Shown piece after piece: positions 37,649 through 45,506 of a DNA stretch of 64,000 nucleotides. The DNA comes from Flavobacterium sp. 9 (GTDB lineage: Bacteria; Bacteroidota; Bacteroidia; Flavobacteriales; Flavobacteriaceae), in contig NZ_PEEU01000001.1 in assembly GCF_002754195.1 (NCBI RefSeq), forward strand, positions 3,534,001 to 3,598,000. The letters run 5' to 3'. The position numbers were made by a program, and so were the translations under genes. The notes under the pieces are model-generated. The model saw nothing but the letters and a program-made list of their open reading frames with translations, was not told the DNA's origin and made no database searches. The first letter of the stretch is position 1. Each line of letters starts with the position of its first letter.

Positions 37649-39256
37649 ATGAAAATATCATTTAAATATATATCTTATTTTCTCCTATTCATTTTAGGAT
37701 TAAGTATGACGCTTACTTCGTGTACGAGCGACTTAGATGTGACGCCAAAGGATGATGATGAGTTTCTTTCTGATACCTTTTTTCAGGATCCGGCTTCATA
37801 CAAACAAGTATTGGCAAAGTTATACGCAGGTTTGTATGTAGGAGGTAATGATGGAGATGGTACTCCTGATATTGCTGGTTTGGGAGGTGATTTTAGTAGT
37901 TATTTACGTTTAATGTTTGTAACGCAGGAATTTACTACAGATGAAGCAATTGTAGCTTGGAGTGATGATGGTTTGCCAGCATTAAATGGACAAACATGGA
38001 GCCCTAGTAACCAGTTTTTATACGGAATTTTCTCTAGAGCATTTTATGAAATTAGTGTGTCTAATGAGTTTTTAAGACAAACTACAGATGAAAAATTAGC
38101 GGAAAGAAATGTTGATGCAAACTTAAAAGCTGAGATTGCTACATTTAGAGCTGAAGTACGTTTTTTAAGAGCTTATTCATACTATAATTTAATGGATTTG
38201 TTTGGAAATGTGCCAATTACTACAGAAAATGATCCTGTTGGATACTATTTCCCGGAACAAAAAACAAGAGCTCAGGTTTTTGCTTTTATTGAATCAGAAT
38301 TGAAAGATATTGATGCTGGTTTAAAAGCTTCAAAAGCTAATGAATATGGTAGAATTGATAAAACTGCTGCGAAATTTTTACTAGCACAGATTTATTTAAA
38401 TTCTAAAGTATATACAGGAGTAGATAAAAATAATGAAGCTGCAGTTTTATGTAATGACATCATTACAGGTTCAGCTTATAAATTTGCTGATGTTCCTTAC
38501 CGTTATTTATTTTCTGCTAATAATGACAGAAATGGTGCTCAGGATGAAGTTATTTTCCCTGTTATAGGAGATGGTAATGCTATTAGAGCTACTGGTGGAG
38601 GTATGAGTTTTATCCTTCATGCTTCTATTGGAGGTAGTATGAATGCTGCTGATCAAGGAATGAATGGTGGTTGGGCTGGTATTAGAACTAGACAAGAATT
38701 TGTTAAATTATTTCCAGATGTAACTGCGACTAGTGATAAAAGAGGAACTTTTTATACTAATGGACAATCTTTAGACATTGCTGATTTTGGAGTGTTTACA
38801 AATGGATATGCTGTTACGAAGTTTACTAATGTAAACTCAGATGGTACTGCAGCACAAAGAAATGATATTCCTGATACTGATTTTCCATTGTTTAGATTAT
38901 CAGATGTATATTTAATGTATGCAGAAGCAACGTTAAGAGGTGCAGCAACAGGAAATATTGCTACATCAGTTGAATTAGTAAATAAAATTAGAGCAAGAGC
39001 TGGTGCAGGTGTTATCACAGCTACTGATTTAACTCTTGATTTTATTTTAGATGAAAGAGCAAGAGAATTGTTCTGGGAATGTCATAGAAGAACAGATTTG
39101 ATTCGTTTTGGAAAATTCACAGGAGGATCTAAAATCTGGCAATGGAAAGGTGGCGTTAAAAACGGTAGTGGTACAGAGTCTTACAGAGACTTAATGCCAA
39201 TTCCTTCGACAGCAATTCAGGCAAATCCAACTTTAAAACAAAATCCAGGATACTAA
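37649..39256 (+). CDS. susD: SusD-type starch-binding lipoprotein
   Basis: The surface partner of the SusC just upstream (36-nt gap). The 535-aa protein has a lipobox (TLTSC) and the SusD helical core with EVRFLRAYSYYNLMDLFGNVP (core FLRAYSYYNLMDLFG). The C-terminal signature is DERARELFWECHRRTDLIRFG (core HRRTDLIRFG), and it ends LKQNPGY. In the Bacteroides prototype this protein binds the helical form of amylose; whether the aromatic arc is conserved cannot be judged here. Confidence 0.96.
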   Translation: MKISFKYISYFLLFILGLSMTLTSCTSDLDVTPKDDDEFLSDTFFQDPASYKQVLAKLYAGLYVGGNDGDGTPDIAGLGGDFSSYLRLMFVTQEFTTDEAIVAWSDDGLPALNGQTWSPSNQFLYGIFSRAFYEISVSNEFLRQTTDEKLAERNVDANLKAEIATFRAEVRFLRAYSYYNLMDLFGNVPITTENDPVGYYFPEQKTRAQVFAFIESELKDIDAGLKASKANEYGRIDKTAAKFLLAQIYLNSKVYTGVDKNNEAAVLCNDIITGSAYKFADVPYRYLFSANNDRNGAQDEVIFPVIGDGNAIRATGGGMSFILHASIGGSMNAADQGMNGGWAGIRTRQEFVKLFPDVTATSDKRGTFYTNGQSLDIADFGVFTNGYAVTKFTNVNSDGTAAQRNDIPDTDFPLFRLSDVYLMYAEATLRGAATGNIATSVELVNKIRARAGAGVITATDLTLDFILDERARELFWECHRRTDLIRFGKFTGGSKIWQWKGGVKNGSGTESYRDLMPIPSTAIQANPTLKQNPGY

Positions 39257-39280
39257 CTAACCTTATAAAATAATAATAAA

Positions 39281-40096
39281 ATGAAAAATATATATAAAAT
39301 TTTAATCGCATTCATTGGTGTTTTAGCAGTATCATGTAATGCAGATGACGTAGAAAACAGACCAGTAATACAGCCGGTTACAGCACCAGTTTTGCTTACA
39401 CCTGAAAATAGCTTTAACATTGTTCTTTCAAAAGAAAATGAAAAAGAAATTGCTACAACAGTAATTTGGGATGATGCTAAATATGATGGTACTCAAACAG
39501 TTGTAAACTACACAATTGAAATCGCTAAAGCAGGAACTAAATTTGCATCTCCTACTGCAGTAACTACAACTACTGCGCGCTTCAGAGCATTGACAGTAGC
39601 AGAGCTAAATTCAGCTTTGGTTAATGGTGGATTTATTGAAAAAGAAGAAAATAGTGTTGATATTCGTATTAAAGCTACTGTTGGTATTGGTGCAGAAGCG
39701 CAATATTCTAATTCTCATACTTTCAAAGCTACTCCTTATCACACGCCATTAGCAAGTTCTCACTGGTTAGTTGGTGCAGCTACGCCAGGTGGATGGACTT
39801 GGGATGGAGATGCTGAAACAGAATTCCCTCTAGTAGTTGGTAAAACTGATGTTTACCAAGTAACTGTTGTTCTTAAAAGTGGAGAAGCATTTAGAGAATT
39901 CTTAGGAAATAATTTCACAAGTAACGGTAACTGGGATGCAAGTCGTAACTATACTTACTATTCAGGTTTAGGATACACAATCGATTCAGAATTGGTAAAT
40001 GCCGGTGATGGTGATAGTAACTTTAAATATACTGGACCAACAGGACCAAGAGTTTTAAAAATTGATAACGGAGCAAAAACTATAACTTTAGACTAA
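39281..40096 (+). CDS. susE: SusE/SusF-family surface lipoprotein
   Basis: A 271-aa accessory starch-binding lipoprotein with a lipobox ending LAVSC. An N-terminal SusE domain (residues about 35-150, LLTPENSFNIVLSKENEKE, core VTAPVLLTPE nearby) is followed by one carbohydrate-binding-like domain (HWLVGAATPGGWTWDGDAE, core GGWTWDGD) ending in KTITLD. It is shorter than Bacteroides SusE/SusF, which carry two or three starch-binding modules. It is 24 nt after susD and directly followed by a terminator. Confidence 0.9.
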   Translation: MKNIYKILIAFIGVLAVSCNADDVENRPVIQPVTAPVLLTPENSFNIVLSKENEKEIATTVIWDDAKYDGTQTVVNYTIEIAKAGTKFASPTAVTTTTARFRALTVAELNSALVNGGFIEKEENSVDIRIKATVGIGAEAQYSNSHTFKATPYHTPLASSHWLVGAATPGGWTWDGDAETEFPLVVGKTDVYQVTVVLKSGEAFREFLGNNFTSNGNWDASRNYTYYSGLGYTIDSELVNAGDGDSNFKYTGPTGPRVLKIDNGAKTITLD

Positions 40097-40116
40097 CTCT
40101 AATATACAATAAATTG

Positions 40117-40145
40117 AAAAGGCTATCTTAGGATAGCCTTTTTTA
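40117..40145 (+). terminator. Rho-independent terminator after susE
   Basis: AAGGCTATCTT/AGGATAGCCTT forms a hairpin at 40119-40140 followed by a T-run, 22 nt after the susE stop codon. It ends the susCDE transcript. Confidence 0.85.
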
Positions 40146-40220
40146 TTTGCAGAAAAACAGCAAAGTTTTTTATGAAATGATTGTTGTTTCAGATTGCTAA
40201 AATATGGTATAAATCTGTCG

Positions 40221-40250
40221 AAAGGGCTGTCTATAAAGACAGCCCTTTTT
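40221..40250 (+). terminator. Second terminator with no gene before it
   Basis: AAAGGGCTGTCT and AGACAGCCCTTT pair around ATAA, followed by TTTTTT. There is no gene between it and the first terminator. It may be a back-up stop or a leftover from a gene lost at the insertion boundary. Its stem resembles that of the terminator after the amylase (AAAGGGTTGTCT, 52176). Confidence 0.75.
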
Positions 40251-40686
40251 TGTACGCTGAACTTTTTAATTCCATAAAATTATATGCAAAACCATATAGT
40301 ATTGGTAACAAATTAGAGACTCATTTTATACTATATAATGCGATTTATTGTCTTGTAATTTTTGGTTTATACTTGAAGAGTAAAGGAGTTTTTAAAATTG
40401 ATAAAAATGTATAATTGTTGGTGTAAAATTTTTTAATGAGTAAAAAAAATCATATTTAATTGTCATTTTAATTATTTGTTAACAGTATAACGTTGTAGTT
40501 GAGCTTTAAAAAAATGTAAGGTAATTTGATAACGTATTTTTTATATTTTTAAGAGAAATATGATATTTTGATATTTAACAGCCTGATTAATTTGTAGTTG
40601 CAAATGCGAATAAAAAGGCTGTAAAACTAGTTGCGCAACTAGGACCGAAATAGAAATTGATGTCTTAAAAATAGGATTTTGGAGAA
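40251..40686. other. Gene-free leader region of the peptide cluster, with 16-bp palindrome
   Basis: This AT-rich stretch of about 440 nt carries no convincing gene. It holds a perfect palindrome CTAGTTGCGCAACTAG at 40627-40642. A wider inverted pair CAGCCT (near 40581) and AGGCTG (near 40617) is also present. These lie within 150 nt of the first precursor gene and could be an operator or leader structure. No consensus promoter is certain. Confidence 0.45.
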
Positions 40687-40718
40687 CAAAAAGCGGAAGC
40701 CGAAAAGCTAATGAGTAG
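40687..40718 (+). repeat. 32-nt repeated element before precursor 1
   Basis: It reads AAAAGCGGAAGCCGAAAAGC and continues to ATGAGTAG. The same element, 31 of 32 nt identical, precedes precursor 2 at 40977-41008. It translates in one frame to QKAEAEKLMSR but has no start codon here. It is probably part of a duplicated unit or a shared mRNA element. Confidence 0.65.
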
Positions 40719-40738
40719 GCTACTTTAACTCATTAAAA

Positions 40739-40939
40739 ATGAAAAAAATTAGTTTGAAGAATATTCATGAAGGAATGAAAAGAGAAGAAATGCGAATGAT
40801 ACAAGGTGGATCTGGCTGCGGATGTGGTTTAGGTGGTCCTTGTATTACTGGAAGCCCGGTGTTTAATTGCGCTGCTCCTTTAAGATGCGTTTCTAAGCCA
40901 TTATTTCCCGGAGATACATTTACAGCAGTTTGTTCTTAA
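40739..40939 (+). CDS. Double-glycine leader peptide precursor 1 (6-Cys core)
   Basis: A 66-aa putative secreted-peptide precursor. Residues 1-24 form a leader starting MKKISLKN and ending EEMRMIQGG. The GG is the expected cut site for the C39 peptidase of the exporter encoded at 45503. The 42-aa core begins SGCGCG and has six Cys, with the spacing NCAAPLRC in the middle and a Cys next to the end. The leader matches precursor 2 at 21 of 24 positions while the core matches at only 19 of 42. Activity (antibacterial, signalling) is unknown. Confidence 0.8.
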   Translation: MKKISLKNIHEGMKREEMRMIQGGSGCGCGLGGPCITGSPVFNCAAPLRCVSKPLFPGDTFTAVCS

Positions 40940-40976
40940 ATTATTGTTTTAAAGTAAACATGTGTTTTTAAATAAC

Positions 40977-41008
40977 CAAAAAGCGGAAGTCGAAAAGCTA
41001 ATGAGTAG
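40977..41008 (+). repeat. 32-nt repeated element before precursor 2
   Basis: Second copy of the element at 40687-40718 (one difference). Here it is in frame with an ATG at 40962, so an N-terminally extended 91-aa product is formally possible, but the extension lacks a counterpart in precursor 1. Confidence 0.65.
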
Positions 41009-41036
41009 ACAAACAAAAAACTTAAAATTTATTAAA

Positions 41037-41237
41037 ATGAAAAAGATTAGTTTAAAAAATATTAGTGAAGGTTTAAAAAGAGATGAAATGAGAATGATCC
41101 AAGGTGGTTCTGGTTGCGGAGCGCCAGCAGGAAGTCACTGTTATCTAAATCATGGAATTTTTAATTGTGCTCCGGCTTTAAGATGTGTTCCTAAACCAGA
41201 ATATTCAGGAGATATTTATAACGGAATTTGCGTATAA
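41037..41237 (+). CDS. Double-glycine leader peptide precursor 2 (5-Cys core)
   Basis: The second 66-aa precursor, with leader MKKISLKN...RMIQGG and a 42-aa core beginning SGCGAPAG. It has five Cys that align with five of the six in precursor 1, including NCAPALRC. The odd Cys number would leave one thiol free after two disulfides, a pattern known from S-glycosylated glycocins. A longer frame starts at 40962, but the ATG at 41037 gives the same length and leader as precursor 1 and is chosen for that reason. Confidence 0.8.
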   Translation: MKKISLKNISEGLKRDEMRMIQGGSGCGAPAGSHCYLNHGIFNCAPALRCVPKPEYSGDIYNGICV

Positions 41238-41311
41238 ACTATTCTTTGTTCAATAAAGAAAGTGTGTTTTGAATTGACAAAAAAAGACAGTTCAAAAAAC
41301 TAATAAATTAA

Positions 41312-41352
41312 AGACTATGCTATAAGTGAAATTATAGTATAGTCTGTTTTTT
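41312..41352 (+). terminator. Terminator/attenuator between precursors and modification genes
   Basis: AGACTATGCTATAA pairs with TTATAGTATAGTCT (one G-T mismatch), followed by GTTTTTT, 11 nt before the next start codon. It would let precursor transcripts greatly outnumber read-through into the downstream operon. Confidence 0.8.
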
Positions 41353-41363
41353 AATCTCATCAC

Positions 41364-42254
41364 ATGAATAAAATAGTATTACTAAACTGTTATCTGGGAA
41401 AACTGCCGTGGTATTTTGATTTTTTCCTGAAATCCTGCGAATCCAATCCAAGTGTTGACTTTATTGTTTTCTCAAATGATGAAGAAAAGAGAGTGCTTCC
41501 GGGAAATGTGAAAATGATAAAATTTTCATTAGAAACTTTTAATTCTCTTGCCTCACAAAAGCTTAATCTGGAAGTGAAGATTACGAATGCCTATAAGATT
41601 TGTGATTTTAAACCAGCCTTTGGAGTAATTTTTCAGGAGGAAATTTCGAGCTATGATTTTTGGGGCGTTTGCGATATCGATCTTGTTTTTGGGAGAATCA
41701 GAGAGTTTATGACAGAAGATTTACTTGATAATTATGATGTGATCTCGGTCAAAGATTCTTTTCCGTCCGGATATTTTTTGCTTTTTAGAAACAACGAGAT
41801 TATAAATAATCTGTTCAAAAAAAGTAAAGATCATAAACTCATTTTTACATCAAATGAGAATTATTGTTTTGATGAATGTGGAGGAGCTTATGACGAAGTA
41901 ATTTCAGGAATAAATATTCTGGATGTGCCTACAAAAACAGAAAGTATTCATCATGTTTTAGCTAAAGAACAAAATAATATCAGAGTTCATTTTGATTTAT
42001 TTATAATCGAAGGAACACCGGGAAAAATAAAATGGGAGAATGGGATTTTAAGTTATAAAAATGAGTACGAAGTTCTATTGTACCATTTTAGCAGTTATAA
42101 GAACAACGTTTTTTCGAATATGAAAAAATGGAAAAAAATACCGGATTGCTTTTACATTGATAAATACAATATAAGAAAATATTCAAATTACAATATCTCC
42201 GCCAAATGGACGGACAGTATAAAGCCAAATCTTAAAAAATTTCTTTTGAGATAG
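41364..42254 (+). CDS. DUF6625-like putative glycosyltransferase
   Basis: A 296-aa soluble protein resembling the DUF6625 family, which is thought to have a GT-A glycosyltransferase fold. The N terminus has the YLGKLPWYFDFFLKSCESNP pattern (core WYFDFFLKSC) and VDFIVFSND. A DxD metal/nucleotide-sugar motif is seen as Asp104-Ile-Asp106 in WGVCDIDLVFG, followed by FPSGYFLLFRNN. It is the first gene after the precursor attenuator and precedes a 91-aa ORF by 2 nt. It may glycosylate the peptides; a role in surface glycans is the alternative. Family name is from memory. Confidence 0.7.
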   Translation: MNKIVLLNCYLGKLPWYFDFFLKSCESNPSVDFIVFSNDEEKRVLPGNVKMIKFSLETFNSLASQKLNLEVKITNAYKICDFKPAFGVIFQEEISSYDFWGVCDIDLVFGRIREFMTEDLLDNYDVISVKDSFPSGYFLLFRNNEIINNLFKKSKDHKLIFTSNENYCFDECGGAYDEVISGINILDVPTKTESIHHVLAKEQNNIRVHFDLFIIEGTPGKIKWENGILSYKNEYEVLLYHFSSYKNNVFSNMKKWKKIPDCFYIDKYNIRKYSNYNISAKWTDSIKPNLKKFLLR

Positions 42255-42256
42255 AT

Positions 42257-42532
42257 ATGTCTTGTTCTAAATTTTTGAATATAAAACCAATGCTAACTAT
42301 AGAAAAAGGCAAATATTCATATATGAATAGAGATATTTTTATTGGCAAAAATGATAAAGAACAAAATTATGTATGTTATCAGGATAATGGTAATCAGTTT
42401 GATTTAATCAAAATGATTTTTCATGCTAAATATTTTTTTAATGCACATACCAAACAATATTATAAAGATGAAAAAAATAGTTTCTCCGAGGTATTGCTTG
42501 ACGGAAACTTAATTAAATACTCCAAATCATAA
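42257..42532 (+). CDS. 91-aa protein of unknown function in the peptide cluster
   Basis: It lies tightly between two glycosyltransferase-like genes (2 nt and 5 nt gaps), so translation is likely coupled. The protein has no signal peptide or membrane helix and is rich in Lys, Tyr and Phe, with three Lys-containing turns and two Cys (Cys3, Cys40). No family is recognised. Possible roles are immunity, precursor recognition or a subunit of one of the neighbouring enzymes; none is supported directly. Confidence 0.6.
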   Translation: MSCSKFLNIKPMLTIEKGKYSYMNRDIFIGKNDKEQNYVCYQDNGNQFDLIKMIFHAKYFFNAHTKQYYKDEKNSFSEVLLDGNLIKYSKS

Positions 42533-42537
42533 ATTTA

Positions 42538-43920
42538 ATGAAAATAATTCAATCATTTTGGTCGCAAAATCTGACGGATCCATTAGCAGAAAATTATGGA
42601 TGGCTTTCAGAACCCCATAATTGGCTAAGCTGGATATTGAGTGCTAATCAATTAGCTAAATTTTATAAAGTAGAATTATATACAGATCAAAAAGGATATG
42701 AAATATTAATAGATAAGCTACAATTGCCTTATCATAAAGTTCATGTTGTTTTGGATGAACTCAATCATTATCATAAAAGTCTTTGGGCAATGCCTAAAAT
42801 TAAGACTTATAGTCTTCAAAATGAACCTTTTTTGCATGTTGACGGAGATGTATTTATTTGGAAAGAGTTTTCGGATGATTTATTAAGTGGTGATTTTATT
42901 ACTCAGAATTTAGAAATTACAACCGAATACTATGAAGAAATGTGGAAGGATATCTATCCTAATTTAGTTTTCGTTCCCAATGAAATGAAAGATTATATTA
43001 ATAATCATAATAATTATGCCTACAATATGGGTATAATAGGAGGTAATAATTATGATTATTTCAAGAAATATGCAGCCATTTCTTCTGATTTTGTGGATAA
43101 TAATAAATCAGTTTGGAATTCGATTAACGGGTTTAATTTCAATATTTTTTTTGAACAAGTATTGTTTTATAACATGGTAAAAGAGTCTTCTGAGAAAGTT
43201 AATTGCTTGTTTTCGGACACTCCAAATGATAATAATTATATAGGATTTGGAGATTTTGACAAAGTGCCTAATCAAAAAAGCTATCTGCATTTATTAGGGA
43301 CTTATAAAAAAAGTGTGAGTATTTGCAATAATCTGGAAACTTATGTGATCAAAGAATATCCGCAATATTTTGAACGCTTAAGAAAATTGTTTCCTTCTCA
43401 TTTTTCGCATTATGATATGTCTTTTGATTCGTCTAAAAATCTGGATTTGAAAAATGAATTCAAATTGCAAAATGCGTTCAATACAAAACAAGAATTTTCA
43501 AGTGAGTATATTATAGGAAGAAATTTTATGGCGTTAGAATTTCCACAAGAATTTGATGATTTAATTGCTCAAAACAGAGCTTTTGAATTATTAAAATTAT
43601 CGGAGGTTGTAATAGGAGATGTTTTCAACGAAGAATTAAATGAAAATTTAAGATCTGTTATTGTACCTGAATTGGGAGATCTGATGTCGCGTTTAAGCAT
43701 AGACGAAATTGATGAATTGATTTTACAGGAATTAGACAAACCAATACTTTACGACAAGCTTATTGTTCATATGACTGCTTATTTAGAAGAGGATGTAGAC
43801 GAACACGGAAGAAAGGATTTTATTGAATTGATTCAGAATCGAATCCGATTTTTTCTAGTGGAGAAAGTACTTTTTTTAAAAATAATGGTTGAAGAAACAG
43901 ATTTAATTCCATCAAAATGA
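42538..43920 (+). CDS. DUF6734-like putative glycosyltransferase with C-terminal extension
   Basis: A 460-aa protein. The first ~290 residues resemble DUF6734 (IIQSFWSQ at the start, a WLSWILSANQLAKFY stretch, VELYTDQKG). A DxD motif is Asp102-Gly-Asp104 in LHVDGDVFIW, then AYNMGIIGG. The remaining ~170 residues are acidic and helical (ELGDLMSRLSIDEIDELI) and not recognised; they could bind a carrier or partner. The stop codon overlaps the next gene by 4 nt (ATGA). Sugar donor and acceptor are unknown. Family name is from memory. Confidence 0.7.
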   Translation: MKIIQSFWSQNLTDPLAENYGWLSEPHNWLSWILSANQLAKFYKVELYTDQKGYEILIDKLQLPYHKVHVVLDELNHYHKSLWAMPKIKTYSLQNEPFLHVDGDVFIWKEFSDDLLSGDFITQNLEITTEYYEEMWKDIYPNLVFVPNEMKDYINNHNNYAYNMGIIGGNNYDYFKKYAAISSDFVDNNKSVWNSINGFNFNIFFEQVLFYNMVKESSEKVNCLFSDTPNDNNYIGFGDFDKVPNQKSYLHLLGTYKKSVSICNNLETYVIKEYPQYFERLRKLFPSHFSHYDMSFDSSKNLDLKNEFKLQNAFNTKQEFSSEYIIGRNFMALEFPQEFDDLIAQNRAFELLKLSEVVIGDVFNEELNENLRSVIVPELGDLMSRLSIDEIDELILQELDKPILYDKLIVHMTAYLEEDVDEHGRKDFIELIQNRIRFFLVEKVLFLKIMVEETDLIPSK

Positions 43921-45506
43921 CAGACTTTTTTTATTTAAAAAAATATCTTCAGGAACATAAATATTATCAATTCGAAGAGAAAATATTATTTGAATTAGAA
44001 TCACATCCTGATTATCCAAGTTTAGTGGCAATTGTTGATGTATTCAATTATTATGATATCGAAAATATTGCGGCAAGAGTAGATCAAAGTGAGCTGATAA
44101 ATTTGCCTGAAACGTTTCTTTCTGTTTTTTGCACCCATACGGGAAATGAAATTGTTTACACAAAAAAAAGAGGACAGAATTTTGAAATTCAATTTGCAAA
44201 TGGTTTTATTCAAAAGCTTTCCAGAACGGAATATTTTGAAGGATGGAACGGAATGATTGTGGCTATTGAAGAAAATGAAAATAATGAGATAGAAAATAAT
44301 GTCTTTTCTCAAAATATCCGTTTGTTTCTATTTGGTATTTGCATCATTGCGTTATTGCAGATTTACAGTATAAATTTATCAAACCTGGTTTTGTCAATCA
44401 GTTATGCCTTAACCTCTTTTGCGGGATTATTGATCAGCGTTTTTTTAGTTAGAGAAGATTTAGGTTTTAATGATGTGTCGGTTTCAAGAATATGTCAGGC
44501 GTCAAAAAAAACAAGTTGCAAAGAAGTACTGTCGTCTAAAGGAGCAAAAATATTTGGCAATTTAAAGCTAAGTGATGCATCACTAATTTACTTTTCTGTT
44601 TTAGCAGTTTTTTCTGTTTTTACAGTATTTACAGATAGTTTTGTTGTTTATAGCTGGTTAGCATTGTTTAGTATTCCCGTGTTGTTTTACTCCGTTTTTA
44701 CTCAATATTTTATCGTAAAAAAATGGTGTGTTTTGTGTTTAGGTATTGCAATTGTATTAATACTTCAGATTTTATTAGTTTCAATTTACGGTTTTAATAC
44801 AGCAATCTTAAGTTTGACAGTTTTAAAGAAAGTCGTTCCATTTTTGTTTGTTTTTGCATTGGCAAGTTTTGCTTTTTTAGAATTTAAAAGATTGATAAAA
44901 CAAGGTTTGGTTAATAAAATTATCGAAGTAAAATACAACCAAATCAAACGAAAATATCCTGTTTTTAAAGCATTGGCAAATAATGACGAAAGTATAAATC
45001 AATATACTTTAGAAGAGATGGAAGCAATTGTAATAGGTCAGGATAATGCCCCAATTGAGCTCAATGCAGTTCTTAGTGCTTCTTGTATACATTGCCACAA
45101 AGTCTATCAAAACCTAATAAAATTGTGGAATAAAAATCCAGAGCAATTAAAAATAAAACTTGTTTTTAATATAAACGCAGAGAATGTAAACAATCCCTAT
45201 AATATTATTTATAAGCAGGCGGTTGGCTATTATCTTTCCGGAGATCATGACAAAGTGATGGCGTTATTGCATGATTGGCACGTAGATAGAATAGATTTTG
45301 AAATGTGGAAATCACGATGGATAAATGATCAATCTGAAATAGGAACAGAAATAATACAACATCAATATCATTGGTGTCTTGAAAATAAAATTTTTCACAC
45401 TCCTGCAATTATTTTAAACGGGCAACTGCTGCCAAACGAGTATGAAGTCCACGAACTCAATTTTTTTATTGATAATTTAATAAAAGAGAAAACCCCAGTA
45501 CTTTGA
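43917..45506 (+). CDS. C39-like / vitamin K epoxide reductase / thioredoxin-like fusion
   Basis: A likely disulfide-forming membrane enzyme for the exported Cys-rich peptides. Residues 1-115 resemble a C39 peptidase-like domain (ELESHPDYPSLVAIVDVF) without a catalytic Cys. Residues 135-315 are a membrane VKOR domain with loop Cys193 and Cys201 (RICQASKKTSC) and the active-site Cys271-Val-Leu-Cys274 (KKWCVLCLG). Residues 365-525 are a thioredoxin/DsbA-like domain with Cys390-Ile-His-Cys393 (SASCIHCHK). Length 529 aa. It overlaps both neighbours by 4 nt. The domain order is directly visible; oxidation of the peptides is inferred. Confidence 0.85.
   Translation: MTDFFYLKKYLQEHKYYQFEEKILFELESHPDYPSLVAIVDVFNYYDIENIAARVDQSELINLPETFLSVFCTHTGNEIVYTKKRGQNFEIQFANGFIQKLSRTEYFEGWNGMIVAIEENENNEIENNVFSQNIRLFLFGICIIALLQIYSINLSNLVLSISYALTSFAGLLISVFLVREDLGFNDVSVSRICQASKKTSCKEVLSSKGAKIFGNLKLSDASLIYFSVLAVFSVFTVFTDSFVVYSWLALFSIPVLFYSVFTQYFIVKKWCVLCLGIAIVLILQILLVSIYGFNTAILSLTVLKKVVPFLFVFALASFAFLEFKRLIKQGLVNKIIEVKYNQIKRKYPVFKALANNDESINQYTLEEMEAIVIGQDNAPIELNAVLSASCIHCHKVYQNLIKLWNKNPEQLKIKLVFNINAENVNNPYNIIYKQAVGYYLSGDHDKVMALLHDWHVDRIDFEMWKSRWINDQSEIGTEIIQHQYHWCLENKIFHTPAIILNGQLLPNEYEVHELNFFIDNLIKEKTPVL

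Noticed and set aside
40181..40414. 77-aa frame after susE
   Set aside because: It starts at TTG, runs straight through a strong terminator hairpin (40221-40250), and resembles no protein.
40962..41237. 91-aa version of precursor 2 with 25-aa N-terminal extension
   Set aside because: The extension covers the repeated 32-nt element and is not possible in precursor 1; starting at 41037 gives matching length and leader.
43108..43290. Minus-strand frame inside the DUF6734-like gene
   Set aside because: It is a shadow of an AT-rich coding region without recognisable sequence.
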